Shown here: piece after piece, positions 37,601 through 44,619 of the stretch
How positions within the stretch are numbered: position 1 is the stretch's first letter
Layout of the letters: every line of letters starts with the position of its first letter
NCBI RefSeq assembly: GCF_009930795.1
Contig: NZ_CP017146.1
Span: 2,480,001 to 2,544,000 of the forward strand
Length of the DNA: 64,000 nucleotides
Direction of reading: 5' to 3'
DNA from: Marisediminicola antarctica
Lineage (GTDB): Bacteria; Actinomycetota; Actinomycetes; Actinomycetales; Microbacteriaceae
Made by a program: the position numbers and the translations under genes
Notes under the pieces: model-generated
The model's database searches: none
What the model was told of the DNA's origin: nothing
What the model saw: only the letters and a program-made list of their open reading frames with translations

Positions 37601-37995
37601 TCGGCACACGATTCCAGACCTCCGTGGCCGGAACCATCACCGGCATCCGGTACTACAAGGGCGCGCTCAACACCGGTACCCACACGGGCTACCTCTGGAA
37701 CGCCGCCGGACAGCGGCTCGCGCAGGTCTCCTTCACGAATGAAACGGCAAGCGGCTGGCAGGTGGCCACGCTGAGCACTGCTGTAGCGATCGTGCCCGGC
37801 GTCGAATACAGGGTGAGCCTCCACTCGACGACCGGGCGATACGCAGTTGACCTGAACGGCCTCTCGGCATCGATTTCAAGCGGCCCCTTGACCACCTTCG
37901 CTCCGGGTGGTGCTTACACATACAGCACCAACTACCCCGGTACGGTCACCACCCACAACTTCTGGGTTGACGCTATGTTTGCGGCCAATCTGTGA
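31606..37995 (+). CDS. Giant secreted protein: dimethylformamidase-beta-like domain, Ig-like and DUF4082 repeats
   Basis: Secreted protein of 2129 residues. A Sec signal peptide (ILAGVSIAALVGSTVFVAGG, cleavage probably after AQAA) precedes an N-terminal domain of about 500 residues resembling the N,N-dimethylformamidase beta-subunit family (VFLSVGHDEYWSGAQRANIE). An Ig-like domain follows near 540-625. Five DUF4082 modules start near 628, 899, 1155, 1418 and 1975, each with VRFYK/IRFYKG, THTGTLW-like and GWQTA motifs. Bacterial Ig-like (Big_5 type) modules intervene, four of them in a 98-residue tandem array (about 1573-1964). No LPXTG or membrane anchor is seen. DUF4082 function is unknown; a surface or matrix role is inferred from its place in the island. 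Confidence 0.88.
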   Translation: MTALRARIILAGVSIAALVGSTVFVAGGSPAQAANHCTDGSSKIACENSKPGSAPSEWDITGAGDSSIQGFATDISVNIGNRIDFKVDTSASAYTVRIYRTGWYQGLGARLISNVTPSATLPQRQPGCITQASTALYDCGNWGVSASWNVPADAVSGVYVALLRRADTGGRSHITFIVRDDSSTADILFQTSDPTWHAYNTYGGASFYGGGAAGRAYKLSYNRPFNTRNGDTSRDFYFSSEYAQVRFLERNGYDVTYASGVDTDRNGGNLLNHKVFLSVGHDEYWSGAQRANIEAARDAGVNLQFLTGNEGYWRTRYEPAASTDATSYRTLVSYKETWSNAKIDPTSQWTGTWRDPRFAPQSAGGGLPENALTGTMYMVNYVDLPVTVSAAEGKNRLWRNTSLTSLASGTRAQLAPHTVGYESNEDLDNGFRPAGLIRLSTTSGNVPEYLQDFGTVVRSGTTTHHTTLYRAPSGALVFSSGSIQWAWGLDETHDGNGAPADSRMQQAQVNLLADMGAQPSTLMSGLVATQASSDRTPPTVSISSPAQNSTIANGSLVTVSGTAADVGGVVAGVEVSTDGGARWHPAQGTTNWSYSYSQRGSGAQSIRVRAIDDSANYPSTPASIGLSVPGPYSAFGNDVPKVVDSGDGTAVELGLRFSPEAAGFVTGVRFYKSAANLGVHTGSLWSSTGTRLATVTFSGETAAGWQTAKFSSAVAVAAGQTYVVSYTAPRGRYSLETYYWPYSATTTSPLSVTKPFGQPMPGVYGTPGQFPSESFDNSNYFVDVLFDTVDTTPLAAITQWPQPGMKDVPVSTNVSAAFSNPVVANSVTARVANPAGTNVAGTVSYNATTRTVQFTPSTALAGNTTYTVTLDAVASTGGALVTGRTWSFTTVDTRAVGDCPCSLFPGAVPAVLETADPGPVTLGVRFTALSTGTITGMKFYKGLGNTGTHTGTLWTASGQSLGTANFSNESASGWQFVNFAQPIAVQAGSDYVASYRANVGAYSSTVGAFGGAGFERGPLAVGTSAGLYTYSNGFPTSTSTTNYFVDVVFASSGTPTPLSVVSSSPTAGQTGVPQSAAISAVLSAAPSEPPTLTVSSSAGPVIGTVGWNATTRTVTFTPSSPLAASTPYTAQVAVAGTPVTGGSFSFTTAATTPTTGQFTLLGDQAPTTAASTDPDAVELGMAFTVSQPGTVTGIRFYKGTGNSGTHRGTLWSSTGQNLASVTFTNETATGWQTANLQSPVTLTVGQRYVVSYLAPNGRYALTSNYFTTPRTNGPIIADTTSNGRYRYGSTGGFPTASWNASNYFVDIVFVTGGTVEPVPVSVTSTSPTAGQTNITPSGTVSAVLSADSATGTPTLALTSAAGGVAGVSAYNPQTRTVSFTPNTVLAWSTQYTAAVTIGGSAVAGGNWSFTTAAAPVSGGEVFTLLGTQTPQVAAEADTSAVELGMAFTVSQAGQATGVRFYKGSGNGGTHVGSLWSATGQRLASVTFTGETTTGWQSASFASPVTLTAGSRYVVSYLAPQGRYAATANYFTTQRTSGPITADTTNNGRYLYGSAGGYPTGTWNATNYFVDVTFTTAAATPTTVTVTSRTPASGATGVAPTTTVTAQLANVGTRTPTLALTGPSGAVAGATNWNATAGTLTFTPSAALTANTSYTATVSIDGTVLAGSAWTFTTAAATPTTVTVTSRTPASGATGVAPTTTVTAQLANVGTRTPTLALTGPPGAVAGATNWNATAGTLTFTPSAALTANTSYTATVSIDGTVLAGSAWTFTTAAATPTTVTVTSRTPASGATGVAPTTTVTAQLANVGTRTPTLALTGPPVAVAGATNWNATAGTLTFTPSAALTANTSYTATVSIDGTVLAGSAWTFTTAAATPTTVTVTSRTPASGATGVAPTTTVTAQLANVGTRTPTLALTGPPGAVAGATNWNATAGTLTFTPSAPLAWSASYSAAIRIDGTALTGGGWSFTTAAVPPTVAVTTIFPENSTPVNANWDDPNAVQVGTRFQTSVAGTITGIRYYKGALNTGTHTGYLWNAAGQRLAQVSFTNETASGWQVATLSTAVAIVPGVEYRVSLHSTTGRYAVDLNGLSASISSGPLTTFAPGGAYTYSTNYPGTVTTHNFWVDAMFAANL
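36322..37497 (+). repeat. Four tandem 294-bp units encoding 98-residue Ig-like modules
   Basis: Units start at 36322, 36616, 36910 and 37204 with an exact period of 294 bases. Units 1-3 differ at only a handful of positions: GCGACC versus GCAACC, a Ser codon in unit 1 (CCGTCCGGTGCC) versus CCTCCCGGTGCC, and a Gly to Val change in unit 3 (CCTCCCGTTGCC). Unit 4 matches until its last quarter, then switches to a distinct ending. The near-identity predicts copy-number change between strains and possible assembly collapse. Confidence 0.97.
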
Positions 37996-38024
37996 GTAAT
38001 GTTTCAAGCACCTCTGGGGGATTC

Positions 38025-39089
38025 ATGACGAAAAAACTGAATGTTGCCGTGGTTGGGGCCGGGTATTGGGGCCCCAATCTCGCGCGAAACTTCCGCAGTA
38101 GCCGGGAGTGGGATCTCGCCGCTGTGTGCGATCTCGATCGAGATCGCGCGCAGCGGGTCTCTGACCTGGTCGGCGGCGTCGCCGTCGTGACGAGCCTCGA
38201 CGACGTGCTCGCGGACCCGACCATCGACGCCGTCGCGGTCGCGACCCCGGCGAAGACCCATCATGCGATCGTGCTCGCGGCCCTGAGAGCAGGCAAGCAC
38301 GTCGTGGTCGAGAAGCCGCTGGCTCCATCCCGCACCGAGGGCGCCGAAATGGTGGCAGTTGCGGCAGAGCTCGGCCTCGTACTGATGACCGACCACACCT
38401 ATTGCTACACCCCCGCAGTGATGAAGATCCAGGAACTCATCGCGGACGATGCGCTTGGTGAGGTCCTGTTCATCGACTCCGTGCGGATTAACCTCGGACT
38501 GATCCAGCCGGACGTCGATGTCTTCTGGGACCTCGCCCCACACGACCTCTCGATCATCGACTTCATCCTGCCAGGCGGGCTCGCCCCCGAGACCGTGTCT
38601 GCTCAGGGGGCCGACCCGCTCCGCACCGGCAAATCCTGCATCGGGTATCTCTCAATGCCGATCGGCGACGGAGCCATCGCCCACGTGCACGTGAACTGGC
38701 TCAGCCCCACCAAGATCCGACAAATGGTCGTCGGAGGCACGAAGCGCACGCTTGTCTGGGACGATCTCAACCCGCAGCAGCGCTTGAGCGTCTATGACCG
38801 CGGCGTGGAGATCAGCCACGAATCGTTGTCGAGCGCCGAACGCGCCGCCGCATCGGTCTCCTACCGGCTGGGCGACACTTGGTCGCCCGCGCTCCCGGAG
38901 ACTGAGGCTCTTTCGTCAATGGCTACCGAATTCGCGCACGCGATCGCCGAGCACAGGACTCCGCGTACCGACGGCTCGGCGGGCCTGCGTGTGCTGTCCG
39001 TGCTCGATGCCGCGACCCGCAGCCTTGCGAATGCCGGAACTGCATCGGTAGTCCACTCCGAACTGAGCGCCCTGGAGGTAGCTTCATGA
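38025..39089 (+). CDS. Gfo/Idh/MocA-family NAD(P)-dependent oxidoreductase
   Basis: Protein of 354 residues with an N-terminal Rossmann fold (VAVVGAGYWGPNLARNF) and the EKPLA motif near residue 100 (HVVVEKPLA), whose Lys is the usual catalytic residue. A C-terminal alpha/beta domain follows. Family members acting on nucleotide sugars oxidise C3 or C4 of UDP-sugars, as WlbA does on UDP-GlcNAc uronate. Start ATG at 38025 is supported by GGGGGA five bases before; a GTG at 37992 overlapping the previous stop is the weaker choice. Neighbouring aminotransferases fit amino-sugar synthesis. Confidence 0.88.
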   Translation: MTKKLNVAVVGAGYWGPNLARNFRSSREWDLAAVCDLDRDRAQRVSDLVGGVAVVTSLDDVLADPTIDAVAVATPAKTHHAIVLAALRAGKHVVVEKPLAPSRTEGAEMVAVAAELGLVLMTDHTYCYTPAVMKIQELIADDALGEVLFIDSVRINLGLIQPDVDVFWDLAPHDLSIIDFILPGGLAPETVSAQGADPLRTGKSCIGYLSMPIGDGAIAHVHVNWLSPTKIRQMVVGGTKRTLVWDDLNPQQRLSVYDRGVEISHESLSSAERAAASVSYRLGDTWSPALPETEALSSMATEFAHAIAEHRTPRTDGSAGLRVLSVLDAATRSLANAGTASVVHSELSALEVAS

Positions 39090-40108
39090 CATCGATTTCC
39101 GGATCCCGCATCCTCGTGACCGGTGGCGCCGGTTTCATCGGAAGCCACCTGGTCGACACCCTGCTCGCCCGAGGCGCCGCCGAAGTGCGTGTGCTCGACA
39201 ACCTGACCAACGGCACGGAGGACAACCTCGCTCATCTCCACGGCGACGCGAGGTTCTCCCTCACTGTCGGAGACATCCGCAGTGCCGACGCGCGCGCGGC
39301 CGCCATGAACGGCGCCGAGGTCGTCTACCACCTCGCATGCCTGGGAGTGCGCCACAGCCTGCACGACCCGTTCGAGAACCACCGCGTCAATGCCGAGGGT
39401 TCGCTGCAGATGCTCGAAGAGGCACGCGAGCGGGGTGTTGGGCGCTTTGTTTACGTGAGTACGAGTGAGGTCTTCGGCACCGCCCAGTACGCGCCGATGG
39501 ACGAACGCCACCCTACGTGGCCGGAGACCGTCTATGGCGGAGGCAAGCTCGCCGGGGAGGCCTACGCGCGGGCATACTTCCGCACCTACGGCATGGACAC
39601 CGTCGTGGTCAGGCCGTTCAACACGTACGGTCCTCGTAGCCACTTCGAGGGCGACAGCGGCGAAATTCTGCCTCGAACCATCGTTCGGATGCTCTCGGGT
39701 CAGAGGCCCGTAATCTACGGAGACGGAGAACAGACGCGCGACTTCATGCACGTGTCCGACACCGCCACGGCGCTGGCACTGTTCGGGGACGCCGACGGGG
39801 TCAGCGGCGAGACCTTCAATCTTGGTTCGGGCACCGAGATCTCGATGAACGAGCTCTGCACTGTCGTCGCGGACACAGTGGGACGGCCCGAACTCACAGC
39901 CGAGCACCTCGAGGCGCGACCCGGTGACGTGCGTCGCCTAATCGGAGATCCGTCCCACACGCATGAGCTGACCGGGTTCGCTCCGCGGGTCGGCTTCGCC
40001 GAGGGCATCACGGAACTCACCCGGTGGTTCCGTGCACGGCAGCGGGAGTCGCCCGAGATGATCGATCGGGTTGAAGTTCGCAACTGGCTGCCGGCGGGCG
40101 TGAACTAA
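39086..40108 (+). CDS. NAD-dependent epimerase/dehydratase (extended SDR)
   Basis: Nucleotide-sugar enzyme of 340 residues. VTGGAGFIGSHLVD is the NAD-binding motif near residue 10; STSEVFGTA near 127 and YGGGK near 150 supply the Ser/Tyr/Lys catalytic set (YXXXK). NTYGPRSHFEGD and PVIYGDGEQTRDFMHV are typical of the GDP-mannose dehydratase/UDP-sugar epimerase group. Exact reaction (4-epimerase, 4,6-dehydratase or decarboxylase) cannot be fixed. ATG overlaps the oxidoreductase stop as ATGA, and its own stop overlaps the next ATG. Confidence 0.88.
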   Translation: MTSISGSRILVTGGAGFIGSHLVDTLLARGAAEVRVLDNLTNGTEDNLAHLHGDARFSLTVGDIRSADARAAAMNGAEVVYHLACLGVRHSLHDPFENHRVNAEGSLQMLEEARERGVGRFVYVSTSEVFGTAQYAPMDERHPTWPETVYGGGKLAGEAYARAYFRTYGMDTVVVRPFNTYGPRSHFEGDSGEILPRTIVRMLSGQRPVIYGDGEQTRDFMHVSDTATALALFGDADGVSGETFNLGSGTEISMNELCTVVADTVGRPELTAEHLEARPGDVRRLIGDPSHTHELTGFAPRVGFAEGITELTRWFRARQRESPEMIDRVEVRNWLPAGVN

Positions 40109-41259
40109 TGGGTCGCGTCAACGTCATGATCCCGTGGCTCGGTGACGAGGAGATCGAAGCGGTCGCCTCGGTCATCCGCTCCGGCTGGGTTGCGCAGGGG
40201 CCGCGCGTTGCTGCCTTCGAAGAGGCCTTCGCCACGGCGATGGATGCTGCACATGCGGTCGCCACGTCCAACTGCACGACAGCGCTGCACCTCGCGCTCG
40301 TTGTTGCCGGGGTAGAACAGGGCGACGAAGTAGTCGTTCCGTCGTTCTCGTTCATCGCCACCGCGAACGCGCCGACCTATGTCGGCGCCATTCCCGTGTT
40401 CGCCGACGTTGAGGCAGCAACCGGCAACGTCACAGTGGAGACAATCGCCGCTGCTCTCACCGACCGCACCCGCGCCGTCATCGTCGTCGACCAGGGTGGG
40501 ACCCCCGTCGACCTCGACCCCATCCGCGCGTTGTGCGATCCTCGCGGCATCACCGTGATCGAGGACGCCGCATGCGGCGCAGGATCACGCTACAAGGGTC
40601 GCCCTGTCGGTGCGGGAGCCGAACTTACCGCGTGGTCATTCCACCCTCGCAAGGTGTTGACCACGGGCGAGGGCGGAATGCTCACCACGAGCCGACCTGA
40701 GTGGGCCGCCCGGGCGCGACGGCTCCGTGAACACTCAATGAGCGTGTCAGCCGCGGACCGCCACAGCGAGCTGGTGTCCGCGCCCGAGGTGTATGAAGAG
40801 GTCGGCTTCAACTACCGGATGACCGACCTGCAGGCCGCGGTCGGAATCGTGCAACTCGGCAAGCTCCGCGCGATGGTGGAACGGCGCCGTGAGATCGCGT
40901 CCGCGTACGCCGCGGCGATCGCCACGATTCCCGGACTGCGCTTGCTCACCGACCCGGCTCACGGGACGTGCAATTTCCAGTCGCTGTGGGTGGAAATCGG
41001 AGACGAGTACCCGCTCAACCGCGAGGAGCTCCTCCTCACGCTTGCCGACGAGGGAATCTCGGCGCGTCGAGGGATCATGGCGGCCCACCGCCAGCCGCCC
41101 TACGCGGGTGGCCCTTCGATCCGGGGGGCGCTTCCGGTGACCGAACGGTTGACCGAACGGACCCTCATCCTGCCGGTTTACCACCAGCTCAGCGAGGAGG
41201 ATCAGCGCTCGGTCATTGATGTCCTGCTCGCACCTGCCGCGGTTCCGGCGCATGGCTGA
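40108..41259 (+). CDS. DegT/DnrJ/EryC1-family sugar aminotransferase
   Basis: PLP-dependent enzyme of 383 residues transferring an amino group onto a keto-sugar nucleotide. GPRVAAFEEAFATA and NCTTALHLAL near the N-terminus, VIEDAACGAGS near 152, and SFHPRKVLTTGEGGML with the PLP-binding Lys near 182 are family signatures. Its ATG shares one base with the stop of the epimerase gene (TAATG). Together with the following PglD-like protein this resembles the aminotransferase-acetyltransferase pair that builds bacillosamine-like sugars. Confidence 0.9.
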   Translation: MGRVNVMIPWLGDEEIEAVASVIRSGWVAQGPRVAAFEEAFATAMDAAHAVATSNCTTALHLALVVAGVEQGDEVVVPSFSFIATANAPTYVGAIPVFADVEAATGNVTVETIAAALTDRTRAVIVVDQGGTPVDLDPIRALCDPRGITVIEDAACGAGSRYKGRPVGAGAELTAWSFHPRKVLTTGEGGMLTTSRPEWAARARRLREHSMSVSAADRHSELVSAPEVYEEVGFNYRMTDLQAAVGIVQLGKLRAMVERRREIASAYAAAIATIPGLRLLTDPAHGTCNFQSLWVEIGDEYPLNREELLLTLADEGISARRGIMAAHRQPPYAGGPSIRGALPVTERLTERTLILPVYHQLSEEDQRSVIDVLLAPAAVPAHG

Positions 41260-41902
41260 TGTCATTCTCGTCGCGGCAAGCGGGCTGGCGCGCGAAGTAC
41301 TTGCTGTGATCCGCTCGGTGGGGCACGACCGCGTGATTGGCTTCCTCGACGACGACGAGTCGAAATGGGGAAAGATGCTGAGCGATCTGCCGATCTTGGG
41401 TGGCATCGGTGCAGCCGAAGGGTTTTCTGGTGCCCAGCTGTTGCTGTGCACGGGAAAGGGCGCGCACCGCGAGAGCATTGCGCGTCGACTGGGTGCCCTC
41501 GGTTATCGGGATGATGACTACGCGACAGTCGTGCATGAGTCGGTTGAGGTCCCTCCGACCTGCTCGGTGGGGCGAGGAAGCATCCTCCTCGCCGGGGTAG
41601 TCCTTACGACAGAAGTCACAGTTGCCAGACACGTTGTCGCCATGCCGCACGTCACGCTCACGCACGACAACGTGATCGGATCCTTCGTCACGCTGTGCGC
41701 TGGGACGACCTTGGGAGGGGGCGTCACCGTGGGTGAACGCGCCTACCTCGGAATGAGCTCGAGTGTCCGCGAGGGTGTGCACATCGGTGCCGACGCAATG
41801 TTGGGAATGGGCGCCGTCCTGACACGCGACATGCCGTCGGCCGAGACATGGTACGGCGTGCCGGCTCGACCAGACTTCGCGACCTCCGAGATTCCGCGAT
41901 GA
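41252..41902 (+). CDS. PglD/NeuD-like sugar O/N-acyltransferase
   Basis: Protein of 216 residues with an N-terminal PglD_N-like Rossmann domain (MADVILVAASGLAREVLAVI) and a C-terminal left-handed beta-helix of hexapeptide repeats (SILLAGVVLTTEVTVARHVV, then IGSFVTLCAGTTLGGGVTV), typical of NeuD/PglD acetyltransferases. The His in VVAMPHVTLTHDN is a plausible catalytic base. It overlaps the aminotransferase by eight bases and the next gene by four, so the set is translated together. Probable N-acetylation of an amino sugar. Confidence 0.85.
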   Translation: MADVILVAASGLAREVLAVIRSVGHDRVIGFLDDDESKWGKMLSDLPILGGIGAAEGFSGAQLLLCTGKGAHRESIARRLGALGYRDDDYATVVHESVEVPPTCSVGRGSILLAGVVLTTEVTVARHVVAMPHVTLTHDNVIGSFVTLCAGTTLGGGVTVGERAYLGMSSSVREGVHIGADAMLGMGAVLTRDMPSAETWYGVPARPDFATSEIPR

Positions 41903-43119
41903 GGGTACTTGTGTATCCCCACATGATGGAGATAGGCGGGAGTCAGATGAACGCCCTGGAACTCGCCCGCCAGATGGGTGAACGAGGGCACGAAATGGTC
42001 GTGTTTGCACCCGACGGGGCACTCGTCGAACTCGCGAGTTCCTGGGGTCTGGAGGTCGCTCGCGCCCCTGTCGCCCACTCATGGCCATCGATGCGGAACA
42101 TGATGGCGCTTGACCGCCTCATCCGTGAGCGTGGCATCGATGTCGCGCACGCCTACGAGTGGGGTCCCGCGGTGGAACTCGCCTTCAGCTCCCACCTGCT
42201 ACGACGCGCCCCGCTAGTAGTGTCGGTCATGTCGATGGACGTGCCCGTCCATATTCCGACCCACCTCCCGCTCATCCTCGGTACCCGAAGCATGATCGCG
42301 GCTCAGGTCGGGTCGCGCCCTGATCTCCAACTCATTGAACCTCCCGTCGACACCACGGCGAATGCGCCAACGGACGCAGTGACGGCTCGAGGTCGCTGGA
42401 AATTCCGCACCGACGAAATTGTCATCTCTGTCGTCTGTCGTCTGGTGAGCGAGCACGAGAAGGTGCAGGGAGTACTGGCCGCGATCGACGCCGTCGATAC
42501 GCTCGCGAACAGTCACCCCGTCCGGCTTCTCATAGTAGGAGATGGGGAGGGAATCGAGCAGGTCCGCGCCCGCGCGAATGCGGTCAACTCACGACGCGGA
42601 GCTGACACCGTGATCGTCACCGGGCGTCTGCTCGACCCGCGGGAGGCCTACGACGCGGCGGACATTATGTTCGGCATGGGTGGGTCCGCTATCAAGTCGC
42701 TTGCTTTCGGCAAGCCACTCGTCGTCCAGGGCAGCGGTGGGTTCTGGCGCCTGCTGGACGAGAGCTCGCTCCCGATTTTCCTTGAGCAGGGTTGGTTCGG
42801 TCACGGCGGGGGCGGAACGCCAGATCTGATCCGCGAACTCCGGAAGCTGCTCGACGACAAGGACCACCGCACACGTCTCGGGGCGCTCGGCCGTTCTATC
42901 GCCGTCGAACGATTCAGTCTCCTGAGCGCGTCGTCACGTCTCGAGGGGATCTATAAAACCGCCGTGGACGCACCGACGGCAGCGGCAGCCAAGGCATTGT
43001 CTCTCGGCCGATCCGCGATCGAACTGGCAAAGTACAAGACCGTCATGGGCTCGCGCAGGCTACGCACCTCCATGGTCAGGAGGAAGTCGACCGCGCCACC
43101 GAACGGGGTGCAACCATGA
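41899..43119 (+). CDS. Glycosyltransferase, GT4-like
   Basis: Protein of 406 residues of the GT-B fold. The N-terminal YPHMMEIGGSQMNALELARQM matches the glycine-rich loop of GT4 enzymes, IVISVVCRLVSEHEK starts the donor domain, and DIMFGMGGSAIKSLAFGKPL replaces the usual EXFGXXXXEAMA motif near residue 260. This motif is atypical, with Ser-Ala-Ile-Lys-Ser and no clear paired Glu. No signal or membrane segment. ATG overlaps the previous stop (ATGA). Donor and acceptor unknown. Confidence 0.8.
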   Translation: MRVLVYPHMMEIGGSQMNALELARQMGERGHEMVVFAPDGALVELASSWGLEVARAPVAHSWPSMRNMMALDRLIRERGIDVAHAYEWGPAVELAFSSHLLRRAPLVVSVMSMDVPVHIPTHLPLILGTRSMIAAQVGSRPDLQLIEPPVDTTANAPTDAVTARGRWKFRTDEIVISVVCRLVSEHEKVQGVLAAIDAVDTLANSHPVRLLIVGDGEGIEQVRARANAVNSRRGADTVIVTGRLLDPREAYDAADIMFGMGGSAIKSLAFGKPLVVQGSGGFWRLLDESSLPIFLEQGWFGHGGGGTPDLIRELRKLLDDKDHRTRLGALGRSIAVERFSLLSASSRLEGIYKTAVDAPTAAAAKALSLGRSAIELAKYKTVMGSRRLRTSMVRRKSTAPPNGVQP

Positions 43120-44588
43120 AGACCGACAGTGAAGGGCTGCACGGCACGGTACGTCGAGGGGTGATGTGGAGCTCCGGGAGCAATCTGCTGTTGAGGCTCG
43201 GTGGCGTGCTTGTCGGAATCGTGCTCGCGAGGCTGCTCACACCTGAGCAGTTCGGCGTGTACGCCGTCGCGCTGACCGTACAAGGCGTTCTCATGGCCGT
43301 CGCTGACTTCGGGTTGAGCGCAGACCTCATTCGAGCGCGCAACCCGGCCCCGAGGGCTCCGACCGTGGCCTCGCTCGGACTGGTAACCGGAACCATACTC
43401 ACGCTATCGATGGCATTCAGCGCACCCGCCGTGGCCGCGGCACTCGGAAGCCCGTCCGCGGCTCCCGCGATCAGCGTGCTCGCGATCACCCTCCTCCTGG
43501 CCGGTGCTGGCGTCGTCCCATTTGCGATGCTCCAGCGACGATTCGACCAAAAGACCCTATTCCTGATCGGGATTATCGACTTTGTGGTCAGCACGACGAT
43601 AACGCTGCTGCTTATCGCCGCGGGTTGGGGGGTGATGGCCCTCGCCGTTGGTCGGGTCGTCGCTCAGGTCGGGTCGCTGATACTTCAGTTTGCTCTCTCC
43701 GGCGAGCGCCCGCGGTACGGCTTCAACCGCGCGGAGATTGGCTCGATCCTGCGGTTCGGTGTGCCCGTCTCTGCCGCGAATGTGCTGTCGTGGGCGCTTC
43801 TGGGAATCGACAAAGTCGTGATCGCGATTTTGCTTGGCCCGGTCGCGCTGGGGCTCTACGTGCTGGCATTCAACATCTCGGCCTGGCCGATGACAGCAGT
43901 CGGGCAGGTGGTGCGGTCGGTCGCGATGCCGATGTTCGCGCGAACTTTGCACCAGCCGCGCGATCACAGCCTCGGAGGCGCCTTTGCCCTGACGTGGGCG
44001 CTCTCACTGCCTATCGCTGCCGGGCTTGGAACCCTAGCCAGCCCCTTGGTCAACGTCGTCTACGGGGAGCGGTGGGCGGAGGCGGCCACGGTTCTCGCCG
44101 TACTTGCGCTCTTCGGTGCACTGAGGGCGACCTTCGACGTCTTCGTCGCGTATCTGCTTGCGCACGGAGCCTCGGGGGCGATTGTGATCGTGCAGGTGCT
44201 CTGGATCGTGGCGCTCCTGCCCACGATGTACTTCGGAACGATGTGGTTCGGGATAGTCGGCGCGGGAGCCGCGCACGTTGTCGTGTCACTCTTCATCGTC
44301 GCCCCTGCCTACCTCTTCGTGCTCCGGCGCGTGGGCGCCCACCTTCCGTCGGTCGGTTCTGCGATCTGGCCGCCGATCTTGATGGTCCTCCCAGCCGTGG
44401 GCGGTGCGATCCTGGTGTCAGCATTGATTGGCGAACAGTGGATCGTCCTCGTCGCCGGAGGAGCATTCGGCGCCGCTGCATATTCGCTTCTGAGCTATCG
44501 CTGGATCCGGCGACGCCTAAAGCGCATGCGCGAGACCGAAACGGCCAGCGACCCGCATCTCGGCAGCGAGGATGTCGTGACCACATGA
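43116..44588 (+). CDS. Wzx-like lipid-linked oligosaccharide flippase
   Basis: Polytopic membrane protein of 490 residues with about 12-14 hydrophobic segments. It resembles the polysaccharide-biosynthesis/MATE-like flippase family (RGVMWSSGSNLLLRLGGVLV, then LARLLTPEQFGVYAVALTVQ). It would move the undecaprenyl-linked repeat unit across the membrane. A short basic C-terminal tail ends the protein. The start overlaps the glycosyltransferase stop by four bases. Together with the Wzy-like and Wzz-like genes downstream it defines a Wzx/Wzy pathway. Confidence 0.9.
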   Translation: MKTDSEGLHGTVRRGVMWSSGSNLLLRLGGVLVGIVLARLLTPEQFGVYAVALTVQGVLMAVADFGLSADLIRARNPAPRAPTVASLGLVTGTILTLSMAFSAPAVAAALGSPSAAPAISVLAITLLLAGAGVVPFAMLQRRFDQKTLFLIGIIDFVVSTTITLLLIAAGWGVMALAVGRVVAQVGSLILQFALSGERPRYGFNRAEIGSILRFGVPVSAANVLSWALLGIDKVVIAILLGPVALGLYVLAFNISAWPMTAVGQVVRSVAMPMFARTLHQPRDHSLGGAFALTWALSLPIAAGLGTLASPLVNVVYGERWAEAATVLAVLALFGALRATFDVFVAYLLAHGASGAIVIVQVLWIVALLPTMYFGTMWFGIVGAGAAHVVVSLFIVAPAYLFVLRRVGAHLPSVGSAIWPPILMVLPAVGGAILVSALIGEQWIVLVAGGAFGAAAYSLLSYRWIRRRLKRMRETETASDPHLGSEDVVTT

Positions 44589-44619
44589 AGCGCGCACCAA
44601 CGAACAAGGGGAATGGCTG

